In this document: positions 1-8,437 of the stretch, one piece after another
Numbering within the stretch: the first letter of the stretch is position 1
Layout: each line of letters begins with the position of its first letter
Assembly: GCA_963169055.1 (NCBI GenBank)
Contig: CAUJFU010000424.1
Span: 1 to 16,251, forward strand
Direction: 5' to 3'
Source of the DNA: Myxococcota bacterium
GTDB lineage: Bacteria; Myxococcota_C; UBA6777
Length of the DNA stretch: 16,251 nucleotides
The notes under the pieces: model-generated
Told to the model about the DNA's origin: nothing
Database searches by the model: none
Seen by the model: the letters and a program-made list of their open reading frames with translations, nothing else
Position numbers and translations under genes: made by a program

Positions 1-1
1 G

Positions 2-1594
2 TTTGCGCTGAAGTTTCTGGCCGATGCGCTGGTGGGATCATCGGAAGCGTTGGGTCGGATGCACCGAGAATATGAAGTGCTGGAAAAGCTGACGCATCCG
101 CATATTGTGCGGGTGTTCGATCTGGATCAGGACAAAGACAGTGGTCGGTGGTATCTGCGGATGGAGTATGTGGAAGGCGAAGACTTGGGGAAAAAGATCG
201 CGGTGGTGGCGCAACAAGCGCAGCGACCGTTGTTTGGGATGGATGTGATGGTGGGTTGGTTAGGGCAGATGGTGGAGGCGTTGGATTACGCCCATCAGCA
301 GGGGATCTTGCACCGCGATATCAAACCCGCAAATCTGATGTTGACGAGCGAACCGCAACGATTAAAAGTGATGGATTTTGGGATAGCGCGTGTGGTGAGT
401 GGAACGCATACAACCCAACACACGGCAATGATGGGTTCGATCTACTACGCTGCCCCAGAGCTTTTGCGCGGTCAAGCGGCGACTCCCTCAGCGGATATCT
501 ATTCGTTTGGTGTGTTGGTGTACGAGATGTTGACGGGGGAGCCGCCGATGGGACATTTCGAGAAGCCGTCTTTGGTGGTGGATGGGCTTTCGGCAGACGT
601 GGATCGACCGCTGCTTGGGATGTTATCGCCAAGCCCGACAAAACGGGGTGGTTCGTTGCGGGAGGCTTGGTCGCCGTTGCGGGATGCGCTGCTTGGAAAA
701 ACACCGAGGGTGATCGCGCCAGGCCAGCCCACGCCAGCACCGCCACGCCAGCCCGCGTCAGCATCGCCAAAGATCGAGGTGATCGCACCGCCTCCGCCAC
801 CGAAGATCGTGGATCCGTCGGCAGGAGAGCAGTGGGTGTTTCGTGTGGGTTGGGCGGAGTTTGCGATGCGCTGGATCCCTGCGGGGCGTTTTTGGATGGG
901 CGCGGGAACCGACGACATAGAGGCCAACGACTGGGAAAAGCCGCAACACGAAGTGACAATCACGCGGGGATTTTGGATGGGAGAAACGCCTGTCACACAA
1001 GGCCAATACCAAGCGATCATGGGCAATAATCCATCCCATTTTCAACGTGTGGGTGTGGATGCGCCTGTGGAGTCTGTGAACTGGTACGATGCCGCAACCT
1101 TCACAAACAGGTTGTCGGAGTTGGATGGGGGGTCGCCTTGTTTCGCGGGAAGTCGCGAAAAAATGGAAGGTGTGGGAAACAAGGGAAGTGATTACGTGGG
1201 GTGTAAGGGGTGGAGATTACCGACAGAGGCGGAGTGGGAATACGCTTGTCGTGCGGGAACCACCTCACCGCGCTACGGAGCGTTGGGCCAGATCGCATGG
1301 TACGGCAAAAAAAGCGGAAACACCACGCATCGGGTGGGGCAAGAACAAGCCAATCTGTGGGGGCTACACGACACGCTGGGAAATGTCTGGGAGTGGTGCT
1401 ATGACTGGTTTGGTCACTATTCGGCCCAAGCCGTGATGGATCCGATCGGAGCAGCGACAGGCACGAATCGCGTGGGGCGGGGTGGTAGTTGGGGTGACCT
1501 CGCCAACTACGTTCGGGCGGCGCGGCGTATCGATCTTACGCCAATACACCGCAACAGCGGCATCGGTTTCCGTGTTGTCAGGTCGAGCCCCTAG
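2..1594 (+). CDS. Ser/Thr protein kinase fused to SUMF1/FGE-like domain (5' truncated by window edge)
   Basis: The frame is open from the first bases and begins inside the kinase N-lobe: the codons at 2-19 read FALKFL, matching the VAIK strand with the ATP-binding Lys at 11-13. The glycine-rich loop and true start therefore lie upstream. Further kinase landmarks are HRDIKPAN (catalytic loop, 311-334), DFG (374-382), an APE-type motif (AAPELL, about 449-466) and DIYSFGVLVYEMLTGEPP. A Pro-rich linker (about 710-810) leads to a C-terminal formylglycine-generating-enzyme-like domain (about 881-1582) with GRFWMG, ETPVTQGQYQ, WRLPTEAEWEYACRAGT, GNVWEWCYDW, GRGGSW and GIGFRVVR. The copper-binding Cys pair that follows GGS in true FGE is absent (GGSWGDLANY), so sulfatase activation is unlikely; ligand or protein binding fits better. 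No transmembrane segment is seen. Kinase-SUMF1 fusions are known in Myxococcota and Planctomycetes. The target is unknown. Confidence 0.93.
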   Translation, partial: FALKFLADALVGSSEALGRMHREYEVLEKLTHPHIVRVFDLDQDKDSGRWYLRMEYVEGEDLGKKIAVVAQQAQRPLFGMDVMVGWLGQMVEALDYAHQQGILHRDIKPANLMLTSEPQRLKVMDFGIARVVSGTHTTQHTAMMGSIYYAAPELLRGQAATPSADIYSFGVLVYEMLTGEPPMGHFEKPSLVVDGLSADVDRPLLGMLSPSPTKRGGSLREAWSPLRDALLGKTPRVIAPGQPTPAPPRQPASASPKIEVIAPPPPPKIVDPSAGEQWVFRVGWAEFAMRWIPAGRFWMGAGTDDIEANDWEKPQHEVTITRGFWMGETPVTQGQYQAIMGNNPSHFQRVGVDAPVESVNWYDAATFTNRLSELDGGSPCFAGSREKMEGVGNKGSDYVGCKGWRLPTEAEWEYACRAGTTSPRYGALGQIAWYGKKSGNTTHRVGQEQANLWGLHDTLGNVWEWCYDWFGHYSAQAVMDPIGAATGTNRVGRGGSWGDLANYVRAARRIDLTPIHRNSGIGFRVVRSSP

Positions 1595-1650
1595 CGACGG
1601 GGTGGAGGTTGACCGAGACGTAGCTGTATAAATTTCGAGGGAAAAGTATC

Positions 1651-2783
<1,133 letters not shown>

Positions 2784-3033
2784 ACGGCGCGTGCGGATCC
2801 GTTGACGGGAGCAGCGCTTCGTATAACAAGGCATCTTTTCACTTCAATTGCCCTTTGTATCCTCTTCTTTTTGATAAAAAATTGCATACAAAAGAGTTTG
2901 CCTCCAAGATCGGACGTGCGCGAGGCGATGCTGCGGTGTGTTCGGCATCTTGCGCATTTGGGAAGATTTTTAGCCGAATCGCATGCGAAAAGAAGCGCAT
3001 GATTGGGCGTTTTGATGATTTGTGGAGGTTGTG

Positions 3034-3459
3034 ATGTTGGAGAGCAAACGGATTTGTCGTGTGGAAGCTTTGAGGACAGGAGATATCCAATCGATGGGGG
3101 CTGGGGTGATGTTGCGTCGACGGGTTGCGGTTCCTCAAGACGCTCAGTTTCACGGGCTTTTTTCGGACTCTTTGCGCGAAGAGATGCGAAAACAATTGCG
3201 CGACATCTTTCGTGAAGCGGTCCTTGCACCCGCAGACGAAGAGTGGTTGGCCGATCATCTGTGCAAGGCGGCTGTTAAAGCCGCCCAAGGCGACGTGGAA
3301 AAAGTCGCTCGCATCGAAACACGCGCTCAACAGGTGCTTGTGCATACAACCCAACAAACGCTACGTTTCGGCTGGAGTGGAGTTTGGCGATTGGAAGGCG
3401 AACCTCGCGGTATGAACGCCATGATTGATGAATTGGTGCGCGCTCTTCTTGAACAATAA
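3034..3459 (+). CDS. hypothetical protein, 141 aa
   Basis: I do not recognise this family. ATG at 3034 is preferred over GTG codons at 3022 and 3031 because GGAGG at 3024-3028 lies 5 nt upstream. The protein has no signal peptide or membrane segment. Its middle (about residues 45-105) is rich in charged residues and probably helical (SLREEMRKQLRDIFREAV, EEWLADHLCKAAVKAA). The C-terminal part (FGWSGVWRLEGEPRGMNAMI) is more hydrophobic. It ends 29 bp before the membrane-anchored hydrolase on the same strand, so the two may form an operon. Nothing in the sequence points to enzymatic residues. Codon use resembles that of its neighbours, and the strong ribosome-binding site supports a real gene. 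Confidence 0.72.
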   Translation: MLESKRICRVEALRTGDIQSMGAGVMLRRRVAVPQDAQFHGLFSDSLREEMRKQLRDIFREAVLAPADEEWLADHLCKAAVKAAQGDVEKVARIETRAQQVLVHTTQQTLRFGWSGVWRLEGEPRGMNAMIDELVRALLEQ

Positions 3460-3488
3460 AGAAAGCTCCTTGGAGTGAGGGTACGTTG

Positions 3489-4511
3489 ATGCAGTGGGTG
3501 AAAAAGGCGGCGATGTGGGGATTTGGGATGGTTGTGGTGTTGGGTGTTGTGGTGGCCTTGGGGCCGCGTGTCGATACAAACGCCACGACCCAGCCTGTGG
3601 TGCTGGAAAGCGATCTCGATGCCTTGCTCAAAAAGCAAGAGGCGCGCTTCTCCGATATACGGCCCCAAACGCAAAAGATGATCCGCTGGTATCATCCAAA
3701 GACCAAAGCCCAAACGCCCCTTTCTATCGTGTTTTTTCATGGCTTTTCAGGGAGCCGTATGGAAGTCGAGCCCCTCTGCTCCAAACTGGCGGATGCTTTG
3801 CAAGCCAACGTGTTTTTTCCTCGGCTGCGTGGGCATGGGCGTTCGGGAGATGCCCTTGCAGAGGGGAGCGTGCAAGCATGGGCGCAAGATGCCCGCGAAG
3901 CCTTGCAGATCGGGCGGCGCATCGGGAAAAAAGTGATCCTTGTGGGGTCTTCGACGGGGGCGACTCTTGCGGTGTGGCTTGCAGCGCAGCCTTTTGCGAA
4001 AGATATCTTTGCGCATATCTGGATGTCGCCGAACTTCGGGCCTCGCGACAAGCGGGCGGATATCTTGCTGTGGCCTTGGGGCAAGCAGATCGCCACGCTG
4101 ATCCAAGGCAAGCGTCGCCGATGGGAACCGATCAACGAGGGCCAGAAGAAGCATTGGACTTACGATTATCCCATCGAGTCGTTGCTTCCGATGATGGCGC
4201 TGGTTCGGCTCGCTCGTCAAATCGATCTTCGTCGTCACCAAACCCCCACCCTGATCGTGTATTCGCGACGTGATCAAGTTCTCGATCCCCAACTGATCGA
4301 ATCGCGCTTTCCGTTGTTGGGGAGTCCACACAAAAAGCTCGTTGTCTTGGATACATCCAGCGATCCAGCCTCCCATGTTCTTGCGGGGGATATCCTTTCT
4401 CCGCGTACAACCCCCGTCCTTTTTGACGCAGTGCTGGGGTTTCTCAAGCCTCTTCTTCCCAACACATCTCTTTCTCCCGTTGCGCCAATCCCCGCTGTTC
4501 CTGCGCGTTAG
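3489..4511 (+). CDS. membrane-anchored alpha/beta hydrolase (S33/monoglyceride-lipase-like), 340 aa
   Basis: The N-terminus has Lys residues followed by one hydrophobic segment (about residues 7-24, GFGMVVVLGVVVALG), predicting a signal anchor with a periplasmic catalytic domain. The hydrolase fold is clear: IVFFHGFSGSR (80-90), RLRGHGRSGD (112-121), nucleophile elbow GSSTG with Ser155, Asp262 in YSRRDQVLD and His296 in SDPASHVLAG, giving a complete triad. It resembles serine aminopeptidase S33 or Hydrolase_4 proteins, which often act on acyl esters or lysophospholipids; the substrate is not determined. ATG at 3489 is chosen over TTG at 3486, with GAGGG about 8 nt upstream. It follows the 141-aa gene by 29 bp. 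The C-terminal 20 residues are Pro/Ala-rich and probably disordered. Confidence 0.88.
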   Translation: MQWVKKAAMWGFGMVVVLGVVVALGPRVDTNATTQPVVLESDLDALLKKQEARFSDIRPQTQKMIRWYHPKTKAQTPLSIVFFHGFSGSRMEVEPLCSKLADALQANVFFPRLRGHGRSGDALAEGSVQAWAQDAREALQIGRRIGKKVILVGSSTGATLAVWLAAQPFAKDIFAHIWMSPNFGPRDKRADILLWPWGKQIATLIQGKRRRWEPINEGQKKHWTYDYPIESLLPMMALVRLARQIDLRRHQTPTLIVYSRRDQVLDPQLIESRFPLLGSPHKKLVVLDTSSDPASHVLAGDILSPRTTPVLFDAVLGFLKPLLPNTSLSPVAPIPAVPAR

Positions 4512-4600
4512 AGCGAAAAGCCGTCCTTTCTTCTATAGACCTGTTCGCCTCCTCCCCAAGCGCTGATTTGAAGATATCCGCCCACGCTGTCGGTACAAGA

Positions 4601-4730
4601 GCGAACACTCCCGTGTTCTCGGCACTTCAAGCGGAGCCGCCGTTGGTTTGAAAGACCTATGATCGTTCCGCCGATACGGGGTCAAGGGGGCGGTGCTCCC
4701 TTGCGGGGCTTGGTACCTCGCCCCACATCA
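4601..4730 (+). repeat. composite palindromic repeat, copy A
   Basis: In order, this copy holds one unit of the variable module (GAACACTCCCGTGTTCTCGG then CACTTCAAGCG), a conserved middle (GGTTTGAAAG, TATGATC, CCGCCGATACGGGGTC), hairpin 1 (CAAGGGGGC-ggt-GCTCCCTTG, 4683-4703) and a weak second hairpin (GGGG/CCCC, about 4705-4724) ending CCCCACATCATC. From GTTC at the variable module to CGGGG, it aligns without gaps over 67 bp with the copy at 8062-8128. Confidence 0.8.
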
Positions 4731-4754
4731 TCGACCTGCGTTGCTCCTATCCCA

Positions 4755-4784
4755 TTGACAAACATTTGCGCGGATTGCACTAAT
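4755..4784 (+). promoter_or_regulatory. candidate sigma-70 promoter for purKE
   Basis: The -35 box TTGACA (4755-4760) matches consensus perfectly. An 18-nt spacer leads to ACTAAT (4779-4784), which matches the -10 consensus at 4 of 6 positions. It lies about 70 bp before the chosen purK start and just downstream of repeat copy A. Confidence 0.45.
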
Positions 4785-4853
4785 CGCCCGCCTTTTCTAA
4801 GATGAGTTTTTGTTTGAATGGCCCAAGATAGCGATGGGATGGAGGAGATGGCG

Positions 4854-6032
4854 ATGGCACTGCGTTACCATTACCTGATGCGGGTGGGGATCATCGGTGG
4901 CGGTCAGCTTGGTAAGATGTTGGCACTTCAAGCCAAGGCGATGGGGTTTCATGTGAGCATCCTTGATCCCTCTCCCCACGCACCTGCGGCGCTGATCGCG
5001 GATACGCATATCCTCGGAAGCTACCACGATATCCGCAAGCTGCGAGAAATCGTTGATGCTTGCGATATCACCACCTACGATCTCGAAGAGATCGATGCCG
5101 AGGCTCTTGCTGCGCTGGAGGCCGAAGGCCACGCGATCGCACCTTCTCCGCGTATCTTGCAGATCATTCAAGACAAGTCGGCTCAAAAACAATATCTCGC
5201 AGCAAAAGGAATTCCCGTTCCTCGTTTTCGAGAAGTCGATGCGTTGGATGAGGCAACTTGCGAGGCTTTTGGATTTCCCTTGGTGCAGAAACTGCGGCGG
5301 GGCGGGTATGATGGGCGCGGCGTGATGGTGATCGATGATGCGCGGGCTTTGTCGCGTGCGCTGCAAGGCCCCAGTCTGATCGAAGAAAAGATCGCTATTC
5401 ACAAAGAACTTGCGGTGATGGTGGCACGCAATGCCAGCGGCCAGATCCGTTGCCATCCGCTTGTTGAGATGGTCTTTGATCCTGCGGCCAACATCTGCGA
5501 TGTGGTGATGGCTCCCGCTCTTGTGGAAAAACACATCGCAGAACGCGCCGTCCAGATCGCCTCCGACGCCATCCAAGCGCTCGAAGGTGTCGGGATCTTT
5601 GGTGTCGAGATGTTTTTGGCCCAAGACGGGCGGCTTTTGCTCAACGAGATCGCACCTCGTACCCACAACTCGGGGCATTACACCATCGAAGCCTGCATCA
5701 CAGATCAATTTGAACAGCATCTACGGGCCATTGCGGGGCTGTCGCTTGGTGAGACGGATCTCTTGATCCCCGCCGTGATGGTCAATCTTCTCGGTGCGCC
5801 CGACGCTTACGGACCGCCGCTGATCCTTGGGATGCGCGAAGCGATGGATATCTCGGGCCTATCTTTTCATCTTTACGGAAAAGCCGAGACACGGCCTTTC
5901 CGAAAGATGGGTCACATCACGATCGTCGATCACGATGTTCATCGAGCGCGTGAAAAGGCCCAAAAAGCCCGTCAGATCATCCAGATCATCTCCACGACTC
6001 ACAACGAAAAGCACAAAGGAGCGCCCGCATGA
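4854..6032 (+). CDS. purK: 5-(carboxyamino)imidazole ribonucleotide synthase PurK
   Basis: PurK is an ATP-grasp enzyme that carboxylates AIR with bicarbonate and ATP to give N5-CAIR in de novo purine synthesis; it is cytoplasmic. The N-terminal Rossmann-like signature [20 protein letters not shown] begins at 4878. It is followed by [15 protein letters not shown], the ATP-grasp core ([51 protein letters not shown]), and the metal/ATP-binding end [32 protein letters not shown]. The C-terminal part has VNLLG and [19 protein letters not shown], as in the family. ATG at 4854 is chosen because GGAGGAG at 4841-4847 sits 6 nt before it; starts at 4818, 4839, 4848 and 4878 are also in frame. The stop overlaps the purE start by ATGA, indicating translational coupling. 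Length is typical. Confidence 0.96.
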   Translation: MALRYHYLMRVGIIGGGQLGKMLALQAKAMGFHVSILDPSPHAPAALIADTHILGSYHDIRKLREIVDACDITTYDLEEIDAEALAALEAEGHAIAPSPRILQIIQDKSAQKQYLAAKGIPVPRFREVDALDEATCEAFGFPLVQKLRRGGYDGRGVMVIDDARALSRALQGPSLIEEKIAIHKELAVMVARNASGQIRCHPLVEMVFDPAANICDVVMAPALVEKHIAERAVQIASDAIQALEGVGIFGVEMFLAQDGRLLLNEIAPRTHNSGHYTIEACITDQFEQHLRAIAGLSLGETDLLIPAVMVNLLGAPDAYGPPLILGMREAMDISGLSFHLYGKAETRPFRKMGHITIVDHDVHRAREKAQKARQIIQIISTTHNEKHKGAPA

Positions 6033-6562
6033 CCGAAGTGATGGTCGGGATCATTATGGGCAGTGACTCCGATCTGCCCGTGATGCAAGAAGCTGCAAAA
6101 GCTCTTGATGAGCTTGGGATTCCCTACGAGATCACCGTGATTTCGGCCCACCGCACTCCCGATCGCATGGTGGCGTATGCCCAAAGCGCCGAATCAAGGG
6201 GGCTTTGCGTGATTATCGCAGGGGCGGGTGGCGCGGCCCATCTGCCCGGCATGGTGGCTTCGATGACTGATCTTCCCGTCATCGGGGTGCCGATCCAGTC
6301 GGCTGCGCTTCAAGGGCTCGATTCTTTGCTCTCCATCGTACAGATGCCGAGCGGGATCCCTGTCGCGACCGTTGCGATCCAAAACGCACGAAACGCTGGA
6401 CTGCTTGCTGCGCGGATCTTGGCTGCTTTCTCTCCCGCTATCCGTATGCGCTTGCGCGACCTGCGTGCTCGCATGGAAGATGCTGTTTTGGAAAAAGCCC
6501 ACAAGCTCGAAACCCTCGGTTATCGCGCTTATCTCGCCGAATCCTCGAAACCCACCCCTTGA
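6029..6562 (+). CDS. purE: N5-carboxyaminoimidazole ribonucleotide mutase PurE (class I)
   Basis: PurE converts N5-CAIR, the PurK product, into CAIR. The 177-aa protein has the class I signatures: [10 protein letters not shown] (residues 10-19, phosphate binding), SAHRTP with the catalytic His41, [12 protein letters not shown] (64-75) and the [10 protein letters not shown] segment. Pairing with PurK and the bacterial-type motifs indicate mutase rather than the CO2-dependent carboxylase. AAAGGAG at 6016-6022, inside the purK 3' end, is 6 nt before the ATG, and the ATGA overlap couples the two genes. The order here is purK then purE, the reverse of the common purEK arrangement, although KE order is known elsewhere. 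The C-terminal tail (about 150-177) is helical and slightly longer than usual. Confidence 0.96.
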   Translation: MTEVMVGIIMGSDSDLPVMQEAAKALDELGIPYEITVISAHRTPDRMVAYAQSAESRGLCVIIAGAGGAAHLPGMVASMTDLPVIGVPIQSAALQGLDSLLSIVQMPSGIPVATVAIQNARNAGLLAARILAAFSPAIRMRLRDLRARMEDAVLEKAHKLETLGYRAYLAESSKPTP

Positions 6563-6644
6563 GATGCCTTTTGTTTTCCCTGCGACGCGTATATCTTGGG
6601 CGGTAAGTTCTTTTCTTCTTCGGTGTCGCTTGTTGGGTTTGTTT

Positions 6645-6758
6645 GATGGGGCTTTGCCCCACACCCCACAAGGGAGCGCGGCCCCCTTGGCCCCGTGTCG
6701 GCGAAGAGATCATTGTTTTTCAAAACAACCGCTATGTCGCTCGAACAGCCGAGAAAAC
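6645..6758 (-). repeat. composite palindromic repeat, copy B (inverted)
   Basis: Read on the minus strand, this copy has a diverged variable module (GTTTTCTCGGCTGTTCGAGC then GACATAGCG), the conserved middle (GTTTTGAAAAACAATGATCT), hairpin 1 (CAAGGGGGC-cgc-GCTCCCTTG) and hairpin 2 (TGGGGC-aaa-GCCCCA, + strand 6647-6661). It lies just after purE and before the next gene's ribosome-binding site. No T-run follows the hairpins, so I do not call it a rho-independent terminator. Confidence 0.78.
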
Positions 6759-6806
6759 GGGGCGGTCAATAAGTCATGCCTGTCTTCAACCGTAAAGGAG
6801 TTCACG

Positions 6807-7484
6807 ATGCGAAGCGTATTTGTCGGTGTATCCGCCCTGATCTTTGGTGCTTTGTGGAGCTTTTCTCAACCCAATTACGCACACGCAAACAAGTCTTGCG
6901 TTCAACTGAGCAAAAAAGTCTGTCAAACCTTTGGCTTTTTGAGCTTTGCTTGTCGTGTGCATGAGCGTGTTGCACGTCATCCGAGTGCTTCGCACAAGAT
7001 CTGCTCTGAGCGCATGAATGAACAATGGACTGCGTGGGAAGCTTATCTACGCAAACAAGAGACCAATATGCAGTCGCTCGAAAAGATGGCCGAAAACTAC
7101 GGTAGCGCTGGTGAAGCGCGTGTCGAAGCCTTTCGGCAGAAGATCTCTGATAACATCCTCGCCCAGATGATCGGGATGCAATCTAATGCACAAGCCGATC
7201 CTAGTGCTTGTCGAAAACTCCGCAAGCTGGTTTGTGCGGACTTTGGCCCCAAAGCCTTTTATTGCCAAGTCTTTACGCTCGCCACAAAAGCCAACGGCGT
7301 CAAAGCCGAACGGTGCCAAGATATGCGCGAAAATTGGCCCACACAGAAAGAAACCTACGGAAAGCAAGAGAAGATCTTGTTTAACCTCTACCTTCAAGCC
7401 CGAAAAGATCGCTCTCTTCAACCCAAATACGTGCAAACTCAACAAAGCGAATTGTTGCGCATCCTCGCTTATCTCCGCAAATAA
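6807..7484 (+). CDS. secreted cysteine-rich protein with duplicated four-Cys module (225 aa)
   Basis: I do not recognise the family. AAAGGAG at 6794-6800 is 6 nt before ATG 6807, which fixes the start. Residues 1-26 form a signal peptide ending in an A-H-A type cleavage site, so the protein is exported. The mature part has two copies of one module. The first holds SCVQLSKKVCQTFGFLSFAC, followed by KICSERMNEQW. The second holds ACRKLRKLVCADFGPKAFYC, followed by AERCQDMRENW. In each copy the spacing is C-x8-C-x9-C and then a fourth Cys before a charged Trp-containing stretch. The eight Cys could form disulfides in the periplasm or bind metal or cofactor. The rest is charged and probably helical. 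It sits between repeat copy B and a 49-bp tandem array. Confidence 0.82.
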   Translation: MRSVFVGVSALIFGALWSFSQPNYAHANKSCVQLSKKVCQTFGFLSFACRVHERVARHPSASHKICSERMNEQWTAWEAYLRKQETNMQSLEKMAENYGSAGEARVEAFRQKISDNILAQMIGMQSNAQADPSACRKLRKLVCADFGPKAFYCQVFTLATKANGVKAERCQDMRENWPTQKETYGKQEKILFNLYLQARKDRSLQPKYVQTQQSELLRILAYLRK

Positions 7485-7496
7485 GGCGCTTCACGC

Positions 7497-7639
7497 TTTT
7501 CTCGAAGCCAGCGCAGCATCCTCAAACACACAGGTCGGCGATCGTTTTTCTCGACGCCAGCGCAGCATCCTCGATCGCGCAGGTCGGCGATCGTTTTTCT
7601 CGAAGCCAGCGCAGCATCTTCAAACACACAGGGTAGGCC
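7497..7639 (+). repeat. 49-bp tandem repeat array, 2.8 units
   Basis: Units begin at 7501, 7550 and 7599 with CTCGA(A/C)GCCAGCGCAGCATC, continue through a variable 10-12 bp and CAGGTCGGCGATCGTTTTT, and repeat every 49 bp. The TTTT at 7497-7500 is the trace of an earlier unit end. The third unit breaks off at CACACAGGGTAGGCC immediately before the DUF971 ATG. There are no unique spacers of CRISPR type. Confidence 0.9.
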
Positions 7640-7966
7640 ATGCCACCGACGGCACAAGATATCCGTTTTGATCAAAAACAATTGATGATCCGTTGGGATG
7701 ACGGGCAGATCGCGATGTACGATCTGCTTGCGCTGCGGAAACATTGCGCGAGCGCGCAGTTTGAAGCGATCCACTCCGAAGAAGCCCGTCGTTCGCTTGA
7801 AGCGTTGCGCACGATCCAGCTTTTGCGCTGGACGCCTGTTGGGCATTACGCCATAGAGCTGCATTGGTCCGATGGTTACGGCCCTTGCATCTATAGCTTT
7901 GATCGCTTGTGGAGCCTTTTTGAAAAGGCCCTGCAAAGGCCGATGCCCCTTTCTTCCTCGAAGTGA
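7640..7966 (+). CDS. DUF971 (GBBH-like N-terminal domain) protein, 108 aa
   Basis: The protein fits DUF971: a first strand-pair IRFDQKQLMIRWDDGQIAMYDLLALRKHCASAQ (residues 8-41) and a second half LLRWTPVGHYAIELHWSDGYGPCIYSFDRLWSLF (61-94). These match the family's w.dG....y....LR..C and pvG.YAl.i.wsDGH..GiYs...L patterns. DUF971 also occurs at the N-terminus of gamma-butyrobetaine hydroxylase and in some Mrp/ApbC-type Fe-S proteins; the stand-alone form has no settled function. There is an in-frame TAG 4 nt before the ATG, and the only upstream purine-rich stretch is CAGGGTAGG, so translation may start weakly. A 49-bp tandem array abuts the start, and the 56-bp repeat of copy C follows the gene. 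The final residues are Ser-rich. Confidence 0.82.
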   Translation: MPPTAQDIRFDQKQLMIRWDDGQIAMYDLLALRKHCASAQFEAIHSEEARRSLEALRTIQLLRWTPVGHYAIELHWSDGYGPCIYSFDRLWSLFEKALQRPMPLSSSK

Positions 7967-7989
7967 CTTCTTCTCGGAGTGGCGCAGTG

Positions 7990-8174
7990 GCCAACACCCC
8001 CCATGTTCGGGCCATTTCAAGCGACTAAGTCATCTGTGTGCAGTCGCCAACACCCCCCATGTTCGGGCCATTTCAAGCGACAAAGTCGTTTGTGTGAAAA
8101 GCGATGATCTTTTCGCTCCTCTCGGGGTCAAGGGGACGACGTTCCCTTGCGGGGTACGGGGTGGAACCCCGCAA
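7990..8174 (+). repeat. composite palindromic repeat, copy C, with two 56-bp variable units
   Basis: Two tandem units start at 7990 and 8046 (GCCAACACCCCCCATGTTCG, then GGCCATTTCAAGCGAC, AAGTC and TGTGTG); the second runs into the conserved middle GTGAAAAGCGATGATC. Hairpin 1 is CAAGGGGAC-gac-GTTCCCTTG (8131-8151) and hairpin 2 is CGGGGT-gga-ACCCCG (about 8158-8172). Two stem positions differ from copy A by a matched pair of changes (G-C to A-T), so the stem is kept. Confidence 0.8.
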
Positions 8175-8345
8175 AAACGATCCAAGAAGTCACCTCTACC
8201 TCAAAAAAAAGATGATCTACTCCACTCGAAATCGGGCGGGATGCTTTGGGTGTAGACCTTCCACAAATCAAACAACAAACAACAACATCGATCTTTGCGC
8301 GGGGATGTATTTCAAGTCGTCGCAGTACATGCCGAAAAAATCGGC

Positions 8346-8374
8346 TTGACGGGCGTTTTGGCCTTGATTACAAC
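8346..8374 (+). promoter_or_regulatory. candidate promoter for TonB-dependent receptor
   Basis: TTGACG (8346-8351) is followed, after a 17-nt spacer, by TACAAC (8369-8374), which matches 4 of 6 bases of the -10 consensus but lacks the final T. It lies about 64 bp upstream of the chosen start. Confidence 0.33.
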
Positions 8375-8437
8375 GCCTCCCATTCACTAGAGGATGCGCG
8401 ATCTTAGCGCATGGCTCTGCTTTTGTGGAGGTTTGTT

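Larger units (their letters stand above)
4512..4853. other. intergenic region upstream of purK with composite repeat copy A and a promoter
   Basis: This 342-bp gap separates the membrane hydrolase from purK. It holds no convincing gene. About 4601-4730 is copy A of the dispersed composite repeat. A plausible sigma-70 promoter lies between that repeat and purK (4755-4784). I see nothing specific in 4512-4600. Confidence 0.7.
7967..8437. other. intergenic region between DUF971 gene and TonB receptor
   Basis: This 471-bp gap has no gene I can support. It holds repeat copy C with its 56-bp tandem units (7990-8174). An A-rich, lower-complexity stretch follows (about 8199-8290, with AAAAAAAA and repeated CAAACAACAA). 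A candidate promoter at 8346-8374 precedes the TonB-receptor ribosome-binding site. I see no convincing riboswitch or Fur box. Confidence 0.65.

Noticed and set aside
4797-5720. Minus-strand open frame of 307 aa opposite purK
   Set aside because: It is a shadow of an unmistakable PurK coding sequence.
6645-6700. Rho-independent terminator after purE
   Set aside because: The hairpins are strong, but no T-run follows on either strand, and they belong to the dispersed repeat family.
7497-7639. Possible short CRISPR array
   Set aside because: The units are contiguous 49-bp repeats without unique spacers, and there are no cas genes nearby.
7469-8020. Minus-strand frame of 183 aa over the 49-bp array and DUF971 gene
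   Set aside because: It owes its length to the repeats staying open in that frame; the plus-strand DUF971 motifs are convincing.
8175-8437. Riboswitch or Fur box upstream of the TonB receptor
   Set aside because: I could not find a cobalamin-riboswitch core or a convincing GATAATGATAATCATTATC-like site.
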